A stretch of DNA of 64,000 nt from Benincasa hispida. Taxonomy: Eukaryota > Streptophyta > Magnoliopsida > Cucurbitales > Cucurbitaceae. A model generated the notes under the pieces. The model was not told the origin of the DNA. It saw only the letters and a list, made by a program, of their open reading frames with translations, and did not search any database. Every line of letters starts with the position of its first letter. Positions within the stretch are counted from its first letter, which is position 1. This document shows positions 23,892-35,785 of the stretch, in pieces. The position numbers and the translations under genes were made by a program. Where the stretch lies: positions 21,943,740 through 22,007,739 of the forward strand of contig NC_052359.1 in the NCBI RefSeq assembly GCF_009727055.1. The letters are read 5' to 3'.

Positions 23892-25145
23892 ATGGTACGA
23901 ATTAGAAGAAGAGGTAGTCGTGGTCGAAAGCCAGAGGGTTGGAGTTAGAACCCTAAAGTTTATAATATCTCCATACTAGGGAATTCCCAATTGCCTAGTG
24001 ACCTTTATGGGTCAGAGTTGCCAAGATTTCCAACAAGAAGTTAGACTCAGAATATGGTTGTAACTCCACAAACACAAAATCCCCAAGCCCAAGACCCTCT
24101 CGCGTCGGGAGCATAAGAGGTTGGAGCTGGTGGGAGTCAGAATGTGTTGGTAGCTCCGACCCCACCTAGTACCCAAGTTGATGAGGAGGCAATGACAACA
24201 CGAATTGGGGAAGTTGTTATATCATCTTTGATGGGGAGGATATAGGAGTTAGTCCACAGTGCAGTGGAAAAGCATGTAGCTCGAAAGAATCGGACTCAAC
24301 ATACCTAGATACAACAAGTACCATCCTCGAAGCCCTAATCGACACAGGTGCAAGCACATAATCAAAATTTAAAGACTTGTCTCTGGAAGCAAAGCATTTT
24401 CAAGATTTCAGAAAGTATACCCCTCTTACGTTCAATGGGCCACTGAAGGACCCAACCAAGGCAAAACTATGGTTGTCCACTATGGAGTCAATTTTTCGAT
24501 ATATGAAGTGCCCTAAAGATCAGGAACTCTAGTGTGTTGTTTTCTTACTCACTAAAAATGCCTAGCATTGGTGGTGCTTGGCAAAAAGAATGATAGAAAT
24601 TAATGGTCGACAGGTGACTTGGGACCAGTTCAAGGAATGGTTCTACGAGAAGTACTTTTCTGCCAGTATGAGGTATAGGAAACAGATGGAATTTACTAAC
24701 CTAAAACAAGGGTCCATGACAATAGAGGAATACGAGGAGGAATTTGATAGACTATTTTGCTTCGCCCCTGATTTGTTGTCTACAAAAGCAAAGAGGGCTG
24801 AGAGGTTGGTTGAGGGACTTTAGGATGGGGTGCAAGGTGTTGTGAAAGCTCTAGAGCCGACTACCTATGCAACAACATTTGTCCATCAGGGGAAGATTTC
24901 TTGAGATCTTTGGTGAGGGAACCCACCTTAGGCCAAAAAAGAAAGGCTGATCATAGAGCCCTAGAGCCTCCACAGAAGAGCCCGAACATAGACAAACCAC
25001 CACGAACTTTAAACAGCAGGCTTCTAAGACAAATAGGGTTTAGAGGAACAGTCTCGTATGCACATCATGTGGGAAGTGTCATTGAGGGCGCTGCTTAATT
25101 GGCACAGACACATGTTTTAGATATAAGTAGGTAAGGCATATGATT
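23892..25145 (+). pseudogene. Ty3/gypsy gag of element I1
   Basis: Starts M-V-R-I-R-R-R-G-S-R-G-R at 23892 and has an early stop. Recognisable are FRKYTPLTFNGPLKDPTKA, LWLSTMESIFRYMKCP, WDQFKEWFYEKYFSAS (24614-24661), LKQGSMTIEEYEEEFDRL and a damaged zinc knuckle CTSCGKCH.GRC (about 25,055) of the CX2CX3HX4C type. The layout is that of chromovirus-like (Del/Tekay-type) gag. Several stops and frameshifts are present. Confidence 0.8.
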
Positions 25146-26165
25146 GATTGATGCCCTGGGTTTTAGACTGGAGGTGGTTAGTCCTAGAGATCACCTCATG
25201 GGAATTCGGGTAGACAACAACAACAAGATCGAGTATATGCTACAACTCGACTAGAGGCCGAGAAATCAAGCACGGTAGTGATAGATACGCTCCCAATCTT
25301 GGGACACCATGCTTGGTACTATTTGACTCTAGCTCTTTCATTTGTTTTTGGCTGGCTGCCCATCATGATAATATAGACTAGTCTTGTAAGAAGGTGATTT
25401 TTAACCTCCCCTTACAGAAGCTAGCTTTAAGTTTAAAGGGGTTGGGATTGAGGTTTTACCTAAGGTAATATTGGGCATGAAAGCTAACAAATTTCTTAAT
25501 CAAGGAACTTAGAGTATTTTAACCAGTGTAATTGACACCAGAGAAGCTGAGGTTACCTTAAATTCAAAGCTAGTGGTGAGGAACTATCCAGATGTTTTTT
25601 TAGAGGATCTTCTGGGTTCACCACCATATCGGATATAGACTTTGCTATTGAGTTAGAGCCAGATACGGTTCCCATTTCGAAAGCTTCGTAAAATGGCCTT
25701 AGCAGTGTTGAAGGAGCTTAAGATTCAGTTGCAAGAATTGCTCGATAAGGGTTTCATTCAGCCAAGTGTGTCACCTTAGGGAGTACCGATGTTGTTTGTG
25801 AGGAAGAAGGATGAGTCATTGTGCTTATGCATTGATTATAGAGAGTTGAACAAGTTGACCATCAAGAACAAGTACCCCTTCCCCAGGATTGTTGACTTGT
25901 TCTACCAGTTACAGGGGCTAGAATTTTCTCCAAGATCAATCTATGTTCAAGGTCTCATCAGCTGAGGATAAAGGACAATGACCCTAAGACTACATTTCAT
26001 TCTAGATATGGACATTATGAGTTCATTGTGATATCATTTGGCTTGACCAATACTCCTGCAGTATTCATGGATATCATGAACAAGGTGTTCAAAGATTTTC
26101 TTGACACTTTTGTGATAGTTTTTATCTTGGTATATTCCAAGACAGGGCATAAATAAGGAGCATTT
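25146..26165 (+). pseudogene. element I1 protease and partial reverse transcriptase
   Basis: Protease block CLVLFDSSSSF (about 25,310), where the usual D-S-G-S-S has Gly changed to Ser. Then the linker VVRNYPDVFLEDL, and polymerase blocks LKELKIQLQELLDKGFIQPS (25711-25770), [33 protein letters not shown], and [14 protein letters not shown], in which the catalytic F-x-DD is lost by a deletion. The sequence ends abruptly at about 26,160 against the second LTR. RNase H and integrase are absent. Confidence 0.8.
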
Positions 26166-28085
26166 ACAAAAAAAAAATTTTAAGGAAAATTTTATTGAAT
26201 TATATTGTAAAATTGAGACAAAATTGAGTAGCATGTTTAAATAATTCAGTTTTAAATTAGTATGACAAGGAATTGAGGGTTGCTCTAAATTAATTGAATG
26301 ATTTGGAAGGATTGGATTTTATTTGAATTTTATTTGGTGGATTTTTATTTGAAATTGAATAGTTGGATTAACATAATTTTAATTGGAATAAAAGTTGAGA
26401 TTTGATTTTTGAAATTTAAATTGGAGGTTTGGGTTTCAAATTTGTTGGGAGGAGATTTTTTTTTTTTTTTTTTTTTTGGGGCTTAATGTGATGGAAAAGA
26501 AGGATTGATATATATATATTAAAACCAAAACCCTAACTTATTTTCCCTTTTCCAAATCCCTAAGTATATATAGGAATTATTATATTTGGAAAAGGAAAAA
26601 GGAAAGTTAGGGTTTTGGTTTAAAAATATATATGTGTAGAGGGAAGCGTGCAGGGAAAGAAAAAAAGAAAGAAAAAATTAATTTTGTTCTTTTTTTCTTC
26701 ATACAAAGCGTTGCTGCCCAGCCCCCTCTCGTCGTTCGCAACTCTGCCAAAACCGTCGTCGCTCGCCAGCCATCCACCGTGAAGCGCACTGCTGTCATCG
26801 CATGCGTCCGCTCGAGCCACCGTTGGCATGATGCCTATTCGTGCAGGCGCCGGTCGTCAAGCCTATTCGTGAAGTCGCCGGTGTTAGTCACTCTTCACCA
26901 CCAAGCCAGCCTCCACCGCAAAGCGTGTTGCCTATCTGTGCTTCCATGTTGTTGGGTTCTGCAGTAGATCTTGTTTGGACAGTCCCGAATCTGTGCGAGC
27001 GACCCTCTGTTCGTGCATTTGTTTGGGTAAGCATTTGGTTGTTTTAGGTGAGTTTCTTAGGTTTTCTTGAAGATCTTGGTTATCTTCTGTGATTTTGGAC
27101 TGACAGAGTTGGTTCAATTTTAAATTTAGGAGATTGATGTTGAGGTTTTTAGGCGTTATACGTCCAGCACTACTAAGGGCGATTTTAGTAAGATTTGAGT
27201 TAAGTTAATTGGAGATTTTTTAAAATTAATTATGGTGTTTGAGATTAGGCCTAAGGAATTTAAAATTGGCTAAAGTTTAGGGATTGATTCAAGAATTTTA
27301 CTCAAGATAAAGAGGGCTTTGGATTGCTATCTTGCTTAGGTTTAAATTTGTGGTAAGTGATTTACTACCGATTTGCCCTCGAACCCCAAGGTGATGTTAA
27401 AATTGGGAATACAGGTGATGTTAAAATTGGGAATACACTGAAAACATGTTTCTATTGTGATGGAATATTCTACCATGATTGACTGATAGATTACTGTTGA
27501 GACTAATCTGGAAACCCATGAGTTATGCTATGATTGTTATAATACGTTATGGCTTGTACGAATTTGGATATTGTATGCTGTATGATAGGCTGATGGTGAC
27601 TGTTAGAATTTCTATCGGACTGTGTACGTCCCCTATGTATGTTTCAGTATCCTTATGGGTCGCCACCTATGTTGATGATTTTGGTGACTCTTCAGAGTTA
27701 TTTCCTATAGAAGTATGCCTTTAGGTTCGCCTCTTATGCATATGCCTATGTATGTGATGCACACCTTTATCTCAATGGGAAGACTAACATGTACACCTAA
27801 TGGACCCAATAGTGGATCACTTATTGGGTATTTTTATACTCATCCTTGAAATGACACAATAGCGAACGACAAGAAGAATACGTGACTGAGTCTTGGGACT
27901 CGACAACACTTTCACATATGTTTTTCTTATGTTTTCAAGTTTTAGCTTAGTAGTTTAATTTTTCATTCTGTTATTTATTTAATTTATTTTTAAATTAAAA
28001 TTATGGGTACCTAGAACAAAGAATTTATGCTCTTTGAGATTTTATATTAGAAATTTATTTTATAAAATTCTTTTGGATTTAGTCA
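26166..28085 (+). mobile_element. 3' LTR of gypsy element I1, truncated at both ends
   Basis: Follows the 22,043 LTR from its TTTTAAGGAAAATTTTATT block to TTCTTTTGGATTTAG. The first dozen bases and the last about 100 are missing. It has about 400 extra bases near 26,430-26,840 including a 20-base T run at about 26,457. A 24-base tandem duplication lies at 27,391-27,438. It ends at about 28,085 against minus-strand element G. Confidence 0.8.
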
Positions 28086-29607
28086 GATGTAGTATTGTTT
28101 TCCTCTTCTGCGCTAGCACTACTCCCATCGCATAACCGCTTACGTCGCACATTAATTCAAAGGGTTATGTCCAATCTGGTGCGATCAACACAGGTGCGGT
28201 CGTTAATACGTTCTTCAAAATCGTGAATGCGTTGAGGCATTGGTCATCAAAGTCAAACTTTCTATCTGCTTCCATCAACGCACTCAGTGGTCGTGCAATC
28301 TTTGAGAAGTCTTTGACAAAACGTCTATAAAAGCCAGCATGTGCCAAGAAGCTCCTGACAGCCTTTACATTCGTTGGAGGTGGGAGCTTTTCAATCGTTT
28401 CAATTTTTGCCTTGTCCACCTCCAACCCGTCCCTGGAGACCTTGTGCCCAAGAATAATGCATTCCTTCACCATGAAATGACATTTCTCCCAATTAAGCAC
28501 GAGGTTTGTCTACTCACATCTTTTCAATATCTTTTCCAGGTGGTTAAGATAGACTTCGTATGTTTACCCATACACAGAGAAGTCGTCCAGGAATATTTCT
28601 ACAGAGTCTTCGAGATATTAAAAAAAGATGGCCATCATATACCTTTGAAAAGTGCTCGGCACATTGCAGAGGCAAACAGCATGCGTTGAAACGCAAATGT
28701 TCCATACGGGCAGGTGAATGTGGTTTTTTCTTGATCTTCGGGAAAAATCATGATCTGGTTATAACCGGCATACCCATCCAAAAAGCAGTAGAAGTCATTT
28801 CCAACTAGGCGATCCAGCATTTGGTCGATGAAAGCAGAGAGAAATGATCTTTCTTTGTTGCCGCATTTAATTTGCGGTAGTCCATGCAAATTTGCCATTC
28901 GGTGATGGTTCTTTGCGGTATCAGTTCGTTATTTGCATTAGGGACTACCATCATCCCTCATTTCTTCGGCACACATTGCACGCGGCTGACCCACGTACTG
29001 TTGGCTATTGGATAGATGATGCCCACGTCTAACCACTTGATTATCTCCTTCTTTACGACCTCCTTCATCGCAAGGTTGAGTCTGCACTGATGTTCGATCG
29101 ATCCTTTGTGATTCTCTTCGAGACGAATCCTATGCATACAGTATGCGGGGTTGATTCCTCTAATGTCTGCGAGCATCCAGCCAATTGCTTTTACGTATTT
29201 TCTCAGAATGCTCAGCAGCGAATTTTCTTGGTCTTCATTAAGTGCAGAGGAAATGATTACCGGTAGCTTTTCATTCTGTCCCAAAAATACATACTTCAGG
29301 TGGTTAGGAAGGGTCTTCAGCTCTATTGTTAGTGGTTGTTCTAAAGACGGTTTTGTTGTTTTTCTTTTTCATGTCATGTCGCTTAAAGCTTTTGGGTATG
29401 CCCATCAAACTTCATCTCTTTGGTTGTTTTTTTTTTGTGATCGCATTGCATGCTACAATGGATGCGATCACATCCTCATCTTCATTTTCATCGTCAGGTT
29501 TCTCTTCGTAATTCAAACTTTGTTCATCGTCGGATTCATTAAGGTGTTCTTCATCAGGATACTTCATGGCTTGGATAATGTCAAATCTGAGCTTCTGTCA
29601 TTCACGC
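28086..29607 (-). pseudogene. Athila-type gypsy reverse transcriptase / RNase H of element G
   Basis: Minus-strand polymerase. In order: EVVKKEIIKWLDVGIIYPIA and STWVSRVQCVPKK (about 29,085-28,960), FIDQMLDRLVGNDFYCFLDG, YNQIMIFPEDQEKTTFTCPY and GTFAFQRMLFA (28,835-28,680), the catalytic IFLDDFSVYG (both Asp kept, about 28,590), then NWEKCHFMVKECIILGHKVS and GFYRRFVKDFSKIARPLSAL at the start of the RNase H region. The F-x-DDFSVYG form and the CPYGTFAF block are usual for the Athila lineage. The sequence ends within RNase H at about 28,090. Frameshifts and stops are present; integrase is missing. Confidence 0.85.
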
Positions 29608-30003
29608 TCAGCGTGATCTCTCCTTTGTGCACATCAATCTGGACGCGACCGGTGGATAAAAAAGGTCGCCCCAAGATGATGGGCATATCCTTGTCTGCTC
29701 ATAGTCCAGGATGATAAAGTCTACTGGTAATATAAATTTGTCGATTGTAACTAGAACATTCTTCACCCTCCCATCTGGATGCACAAGAGATCTATCCGTT
29801 AATTGGAGAGTCACCGTCGTGGGCGCAAGTTGCCCCACATTCAGCTTCTTAAAAATTGACAAGGGTATCACGTTAATGCTGGCCTCGAGATCGCATAGCG
29901 CTTGATTGATGTATAACCCTCCAATAGAGCAAGGTATAGTGAAACTCCCAGGGTCGCGCATTTTCGGTGGGATGATAGATTTTGAACTTTGCGTCAAAGC
30001 CAT
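29608..30003 (-). pseudogene. element G aspartic protease
   Basis: An open stretch of 131 codons on the minus strand with DPGSFTIPCSIGGLYINQAL, then LCDLEASINVIPLSIFKKL. In the family the active site reads D-L-G-A-S; here Gly is Glu, so the protease should be inactive. LTDRSLVHPDGRVKNVLVTI and FILPVDFIILDYE follow as expected for retropepsins of Athila-like elements. It lies between gag and reverse transcriptase in the proper order. Confidence 0.85.
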
Positions 30004-30150
30004 CGTTGCGAACTTACTAGTGCCTCACTTCTTTGTCACCATATCCTTTAGAAACTTCGCATATGTGGGCATATCCTCAATTGCTCCAGTGAACATAATA
30101 TTAATATGTAACTATTTTAACATATTCATGAAGCGTGATACTGTACCTCA

Positions 30151-31730
30151 TCATTTTTCTTCTTTTTGAGTCTCTGTGGGAATGGTGACAGCTGTATTCT
30201 TACGGTCTCTTGTTCTTTTGGCTTTGAGGTGGACGCAATCTTTGGTTCCATCGCTTTTTTTTTCTTCTGTTTCTTCTCGAGTCAACGCAATCTCTAGTTC
30301 TAGCGTAATTAGAGCAATCCAGCTAAGCTCTTTCTTCTCCTCTGTCATAGTCTTTCCGCTCCACAATGTCACGACTTGACATTGCTCTTTACCCGTACTC
30401 CCTGGGTTGCGTGGGAGTTCCATTGAACTTGGCAGGTCCCTTTGCGTTCTGTTCTTGAGTTCGCCCACAATCTGGCCTATCTGAATTTCTAGATTATGGA
30501 TGGACATCGCTTGGTTTTGAAGCACAATTTCGTTCTTTTCAATGTATTGCTTCAACAAATTCTCCAAAGTGGAAGATTGCGGCGCCTACAAACTACTGGC
30601 TTGATTATTCGCTTGACCGGTTGTTTGCGGGAAAAATCCGGGTGACCCTTCTTTTTGTGCCACTGAAAATTTTACTGTTGATTTTTCCATGTGAAGTTGG
30701 GGTGGTTCCTCCACCTAGGGTTGTACATGTTAGAAAACGAATTATTCTTCATAAAATAGATTGACTGTGGGTTTTGCGGTCATTCCTCCATTTGATGTTC
30801 TTCATCGCAAGTAGCACAACTTGCGGTCGTCTGGTTGATTGCGTTCACTTGCCCACTATGCATTGTTGGGTTATTGATTGCGATTCCTTGTATCAAGTTC
30901 ATCATCGCAGTCATCTGACTTTGAAGGGACGCGATGGCACCATTGTACTATTCTTGATTCTCAATCTTTGATCGCTTTCTCTCCAATCTTCATGATTTTT
31001 AGAAATGCGATCAAGGATATTCTTGGTCTCATCATAGGTTTTATCCAGCAGACCTCCAGCTGCTGTCGCATTGGCAGTGGTTTGTGATGCAGGGTTTAAT
31101 CCGTGATAAAAAAATCTCCATCTGTAAGCAGTCTGGTAAGCCGTTATGCGGGCAATCCCTTACCAACCTCTTAAACCTTGGCCATGCGTCGCTGAGCGAT
31201 TCGTCAATATCCTGTTCGAAATTGGTGATCAACTTCCTTCTTCTGGCATTCTCCGTCAAAGGGAAGTACTTTTTCATAAACTTCTCTACTACTTGCTCCC
31301 ATGAGGTAATCTCCCCTGGCTCGAGAGTATAAGCCCATTTTCGTGCATGGTCACACAACGAAAATGGAAACAAAGTTAGTCGAACCTCCTCAGTGGAGAT
31401 GTTAGAGAACACAAAAGTGTTGTAGATCTTGATGAAACTCCAGAGGTGGGCGTGCAGATCCTCGCCACGCCTACCACCAAACTGTTCGGCAGTTTGGATC
31501 ATTTGCAACATCACCGGTTTCATTTCGAATCTCAATCCGTCAAGAGCATGCCTCATGATTCCTGGGGAGAAATCGTAGAGGTTGGGCGACGCATAGTCTC
31601 GAATGGGCCTATTGCGGCCGTTTGCTAATAGGATGGGATTCGTCATGACGTTATTTTCATTTGGTGCTCCATTTCCTGGTTGTTCTACCATGTTATCTTT
31701 CTCTTGTTGTTGTTGGTGGCTATCTCTCAA
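30151..31730 (-). pseudogene. Athila-type gag of element G
   Basis: Starts near 31,730 (M-R-D-S-H-Q-Q-Q-Q) and reads about 229 codons: NPILLANGRNRPIRDYASPN, LYDFSPGIMRHALDGLRFEM, LTLFPFSLCDHARKWAYTLE, PGEITSWEQVVEKFMKKYFP and PRFKRLVRDCPHNGLPDC. The middle section (31,040-30,570) is frame-broken but shows CATCDEEH and NPQSIYFMKNN. The C-terminal part (30,567-30,151) has YIEKNEIVLQNQAMSIHNLE. The same blocks occur in element E at the right end, so the two are related. Confidence 0.85.
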
Positions 31731-31832
31731 TCTTCATCGAAACATTCTTTCAATCTCTGGGTTTTAATTCGCCAGAGATTGAATGCTGCAAAAAACATAA
31801 AAAATTACCGTTAGCACACTATATTGCCAAAG

Positions 31833-31850
31833 TCCTCGACAATAGTGCCA
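31833..31850 (-). other. primer-binding site of element G (Asp tRNA type)
   Basis: Minus strand TGGCACTATTGTCGAGGA, six bases after an LTR end CGCATCA. The usual Athila-type site is TGGCGCCGTTGCCGGGGA, complementary to plant Asp tRNA. Every difference here is C to T or G to A, as expected after cytosine-methylation decay. Confidence 0.7.
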
Positions 31851-31856
31851 AAAACA

Positions 31857-32235
31857 TGATGCGTTATTTTATATGATGAAATAATGGTAAGGATTGTGTT
31901 GGTAGAAAATGCGTTGAGCATGCAAGTTTTCTCAGTAAGATCCAAGTATAAGTTCTACTGAGTTGCCTGGTAAGCCTAGGGTCGAACTCAGGGACTAAGG
32001 AAAACAATATGCGGTGGTAATTTTTAGATCACTTTGCGGTAACAAATAAATCAAGGAGTTGGTTGGTTTGTTGTTTACAATATAAAAAGTATGCGGCGGA
32101 ATTGAGAAAAGAACAATTATGTGACAGATACACTGAGTATGTGGAGGAACAGGTTGAGAAGGTCTTTAGCTAGCGTTTCCTGAGAATGCGTTCAAGCTAT
32201 GAGATCATGCTACACTCATGTGACCGCAACTCATT
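31857..32235 (-). mobile_element. partial 5' LTR of element G
   Basis: The last 380 bases of an LTR, ending CGCATCA at 31857. It matches the corresponding end of the LTR of element E (TAGCATGATC.CATA.CTTGAACGCA, about 62,010; GTCGAACTCAGGGACT here). Its 5' part is missing and it joins the gag of element F at about 32,236. Confidence 0.75.
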
Positions 32236-33321
32236 TCTCTGACATATGCCCCTTCTGGCCACATCAAAAACAAACCCCAGAGCCGGCTAGGCATCGTCCC
32301 CAGTGTCGCCTAGTAGTGCATATTGACCCATCCTCCTTGACGGTCATAACTTGTGAGCTCTGTTGTCCCCACTGACGTGGTTCATTCACTGTGTTTTGAT
32401 TCCTCTGCTGATGCTCAGGAGCCCTAGGCTCAGCATTCCTTTTCTGACCTGCAGAGGTCCCAATCCCGAGCGACCTCTTGTACTCCTCTCCTACCTGGGA
32501 GTCAGCATCGATCCTCACAGCATCCCGCAGTGCCGCCGCATACGTCTTAAGGTCCAAGGTATGTACCATACCTCGCAGTCTGCTCCTCATACCCTGGATG
32601 AATCTCTTGGTCTTCGCTACCTCTGTGGCTACTAGTTCAGGAGCAAAGTGGGACAACTTATCAAATTCCTGTTCATACTCCTCCACCGACATAACTCCTT
32701 GTTTCAAGTTCAAGAATTTTGTCTGCTTGTTGTATCGGGTGTTGGCCGAAAAATACTTCTCATAAAAGCACTCCTTGAACTGCTCCCAGGTTACAAGTTT
32801 CCCACCAATATCAATCATTTTCTCTACTGAATGCTACAAGATTTCTGTGTTGCCAGTCAACATGAAAACTGTGCATTGAAGCTTGTGCTCTTCTCGGCAC
32901 CTCATAAAACGGAAAATCGTTTCTATAGATGACAACCACATTTCTGCTTTGGTGGGGTTCCCTAACAATCAATCAAAGGAGTGAGGGTCAAACTTCCTGA
33001 AATCCCTCAGATGTTTAGCCTCAAGAGACAGGCCTTGCACATCTCTATCCTGTGGTCGGGTCTGCTGTAACTGCTCAGGTGGCACCGGTTCCTCCTGAGC
33101 CTGGTTCTGGGCAGTCTGTCCTGCCATCGTGTTACGGATCAGCTCTTGCAGCTTTTCCATTAAGGAGGATGCAACAACTTCACTAATTCCGGCTTCCATT
33201 GCCTTCTGATCGATTGAGCCATAGGTGGATTTGGAGCTATCGGGACAGTTTGGCTACTCTCAACACCTTCTTCTTGCACCCGTCCTCTAATGGTCTTTCT
33301 TGTTCTAGATTTAGGTGTCAT
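32236..33321 (-). pseudogene. Ty3/gypsy gag of element F
   Basis: Starts M-T-P-K-S-R-T-R-K-T at 33321 on the minus strand. A one-base shift near 33,200 leads to MEAGISEVVASSLMEKLQEL. Blocks: LRDFRKFDPHSFD, then WEQFKECFYEKYFSANTRYN and LKQGVMSVEEYEQEFDKLSH (32,790-32,660), RSRLRGMVHTLDLKTYAAAL, and a zinc knuckle C..CGQKGHMSE at about 32,260 with one stop inside. This is chromovirus-like gag, related to I1. The element is cut right after the knuckle by the LTR end of element G, so no pol remains. Confidence 0.8.
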
Positions 33322-33525
33322 GTCCTATCATGAACTCATAAATTAACTACCTATCTTTGGGTCTTTCTCAGAAATCATGCTATTAAAACATTACATTACT
33401 AATCTCATATATTCATTGAAACTTTCATTAGTACGACATACCTGGCGATGATGAGGAATCCGTTACTGGGTCACAGGGACTATCTAGACTTACGTAGTAA
33501 GTCAGTCTACAGAACCCAAAATATG

Positions 33526-33538
33526 GGCTCTGATACCA
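33526..33538 (-). other. primer-binding site of element F
   Basis: Minus strand TGGTATCAGAGCC, an exact complement of the initiator-Met tRNA 3' end, directly after the LTR end (GGTCATTACA, 33541). Confidence 0.85.
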
Positions 33539-33540
33539 AC

Positions 33541-35222
33541 TGTAATGACCCGACCCCTTAAGACTTAAGTTAGGCCGTTACTAAATAGATGTATGCATGG
33601 AACTTAAAACTACACTCTTTTATAGTGAAATTAATGCTAAATAAATAAGATAAGTTCAAAGTCCTTTATTAAATGCAAATTTTAAAAATAACAATAGGGT
33701 ACCCATAAATCATAAATGTTAATAAATAAGTCTGAAAAATAATTATTAATAATAGGTCTTAAACATCAAAACTGAAAATTTAGCAAAACATGAAAAGAAA
33801 TCTAAATCTCATGAGCGGAAGCATAAAATTAGTCCTAGTGGCTCGATCACGAATTTCGCTTGTCCATCCGGTGCATCTCTAACTTTACCTGAAACAACAT
33901 GAGAAAGAATGAGTATAAAATACTCAGTAAGTAACCCCACTACTGGGTCAGGTTAGGCATCTATGTCCTCTAGATACCTATCTCTGGTGGAACATATAAA
34001 CTGTCTTAGTCCTCATGAGACACATTAATACATGAAAAACTGATTTCTATCCTACTGTAGCTAAATATGCCCACTACCTCTGGTGAATCTCGAAGGAAAC
34101 ACAATCTGGTGAATCTCGAAGGAAACACAATCTGGTGGATCCCGAAGGAAACACAAATCTGGTGAATCCCGAAGGAAACACAAATCTGGTGAATCCCGAN
34201 GAATCCCGAAGGAAACACAAATCTGGTGAATCCCGAAGGAAACACAATCTGGTGAATCCCGAAGGAAACAAAATCTGGTGAATCCCGAAGGAAACGCAAT
34301 CTGGTGAATCCCGAAGGAAACGCAATCTGGTGAATCCGGAAGGAAACAAAGTCTGGTGAATCCCGAAGGAAACAAAATCTAGTGAATCCCGAAGGAAACA
34401 AAATTTGGTGAATCCCGAAGGAAACAAAAATTTGGTGAATCCCGAAGGAAACACAAATCTAGTGGACATTCTAACTAATTAATAAAATCACTATCATAGT
34501 CTCGACATCATAATTATCACAATATGGTTCTATAACATACATATATGCCTCAACATCATGGCTGTACAAAATACATACATGCCTCAATATCTACAGATCA
34601 CATACAATCTCATGGAATCAAATATCATCTCATGCTAACATTCAAGTATCTATGTGCACAAATAAATCTTTTAGATCCTCAATCAAGAACATACATCGGT
34701 TATACAAAACTATCAGTCCATCATGCCATCGTTCTGTCATACTAACTACATCTAGTACCTGGCCTGTGGGCAGTTCTAGTAGTAATATTACTTACCTTAA
34801 TCGAAAGTCCACAAATAAAATCAGACAACCAAACGATGACAACGACTTAGAGTAATGACCCTAACATACGAATACAACCATTAAATTCCAGGCCAACAGT
34901 AACTGCGAAAGCTCAGACCCAAGAACAAAATACCCAAACCACACAACCCGCAATGATTATCAAAATTGAAATGCCCAAGAGCTTACCCAATGCCCTTTGA
35001 CTTTTAAGCTTCTCCAAAACTCGACTTCAAAATCCAACCAAAGACGTGTCAAAAAAAAAAATAATGAAGCAAAACACCATGGCCAATAGTTCTAATTGAG
35101 AAAAGAATCACTAAGTTACCCACATCCATGAGATTCGGCAAAACCCAACGACGGGAAACTTACCCACGACGGAGGCAGGGGCTGGGCGGCGCCGACAGAC
35201 GTGGCTTACTGGTGGAGGCTCC
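33541..35222 (-). mobile_element. 5' LTR of gypsy element F
   Basis: Ends GGTCGGGTCATTACA at 33541 on the minus strand. It runs to about 35,222, where it meets an inverted copy of part of itself. It holds the 26-27-base minisatellite at 34,080-34,463 and one unresolved base (N, 34200). No transcription signal could be placed with confidence. Confidence 0.75.
34080..34463. repeat. minisatellite inside the F LTR, about 14 units of 26-27 bases
   Basis: Tandem units of the form CTGGTGAATCCCGAAGGAAA plus CACAAT or CACAAAT. About 14 copies, one of them broken by an N at 34200. No stop codon occurs in any minus-strand frame of the unit, so three overlapping frames of over 100 codons stay open; these are artefacts. 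The N suggests that the true copy number was not resolved. Confidence 0.9.
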
Positions 35223-35785
35223 GGTGGTTACTCCAAGTCGCTGTCACCATTTGATTGTCTGATTTTATTTGTGAACTTTCGATTAAGGTAAGTAATCTTA
35301 CTACTGGAACTGCCCATGGGTCAGACACTGGGCAGACACTAGATATAGATAGTATGATAGAACGATGACATGATGGACTGATAATTTAGTATAATTGATG
35401 TATGTTCTTGATTGAGGATCTGAAAGATTTATTTGTGCACAGATACTTAAATGCTAGCATGAGATGATATTTGATTCCATGAGGTTGTATGTGGTTTGTA
35501 GATATTGAGGCATGTATGTATATTGTAGAGCCATGATGTTGAGGTATATATGTATATCATAGAACCATATTGTGATAATTATGATTTCGAGACTATGATA
35601 GTGATTTTACTGATTTAGTTAGAATGCCCATTAGATTTGTTTCCTTCGGGATTCATCAGATTTGTGTTTCCTTCGAGATTCACCAGATTGTGTTTCCTTT
35701 GGGATTTACCAGATTTGTGTTTCCTTGGGATTCACCAGATTGTGTTTCCTTCGGGATTCACCAAATTTGTGTTCCAGATCGTAGT
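35223..35785 (+). mobile_element. inverted piece of an F-type LTR
   Basis: Plus-strand copy of the segment represented by 34,100-34,865 on the other strand: CTGATTTTATTTGTG, TAAGGTAAGTAAT, GGGCAG and TTGATTGAGGATCT-like blocks, then about five units of the same minisatellite (35,635-35,770). It lies tail to tail with LTR F, making a large imperfect palindrome, and joins the copia leader of element H at about 35,786. Confidence 0.7.

Noticed and set aside
29151..29714. 187-codon plus-strand frame
   Set aside because: It is the antisense of the protease/RT linker of element G, which is clearly coded on the minus strand.
34080..34463. Regularly spaced repeats resembling a CRISPR array
   Set aside because: The units are directly adjacent with no unique spacers, and the context is a plant LTR.
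34006..34469. Three overlapping minus-strand frames of over 100 codons (FPSGFTR repeats)
   Set aside because: They are translations of the LTR minisatellite, whose unit has no stop in any minus-strand frame. All frames are open at once, and an N lies inside.
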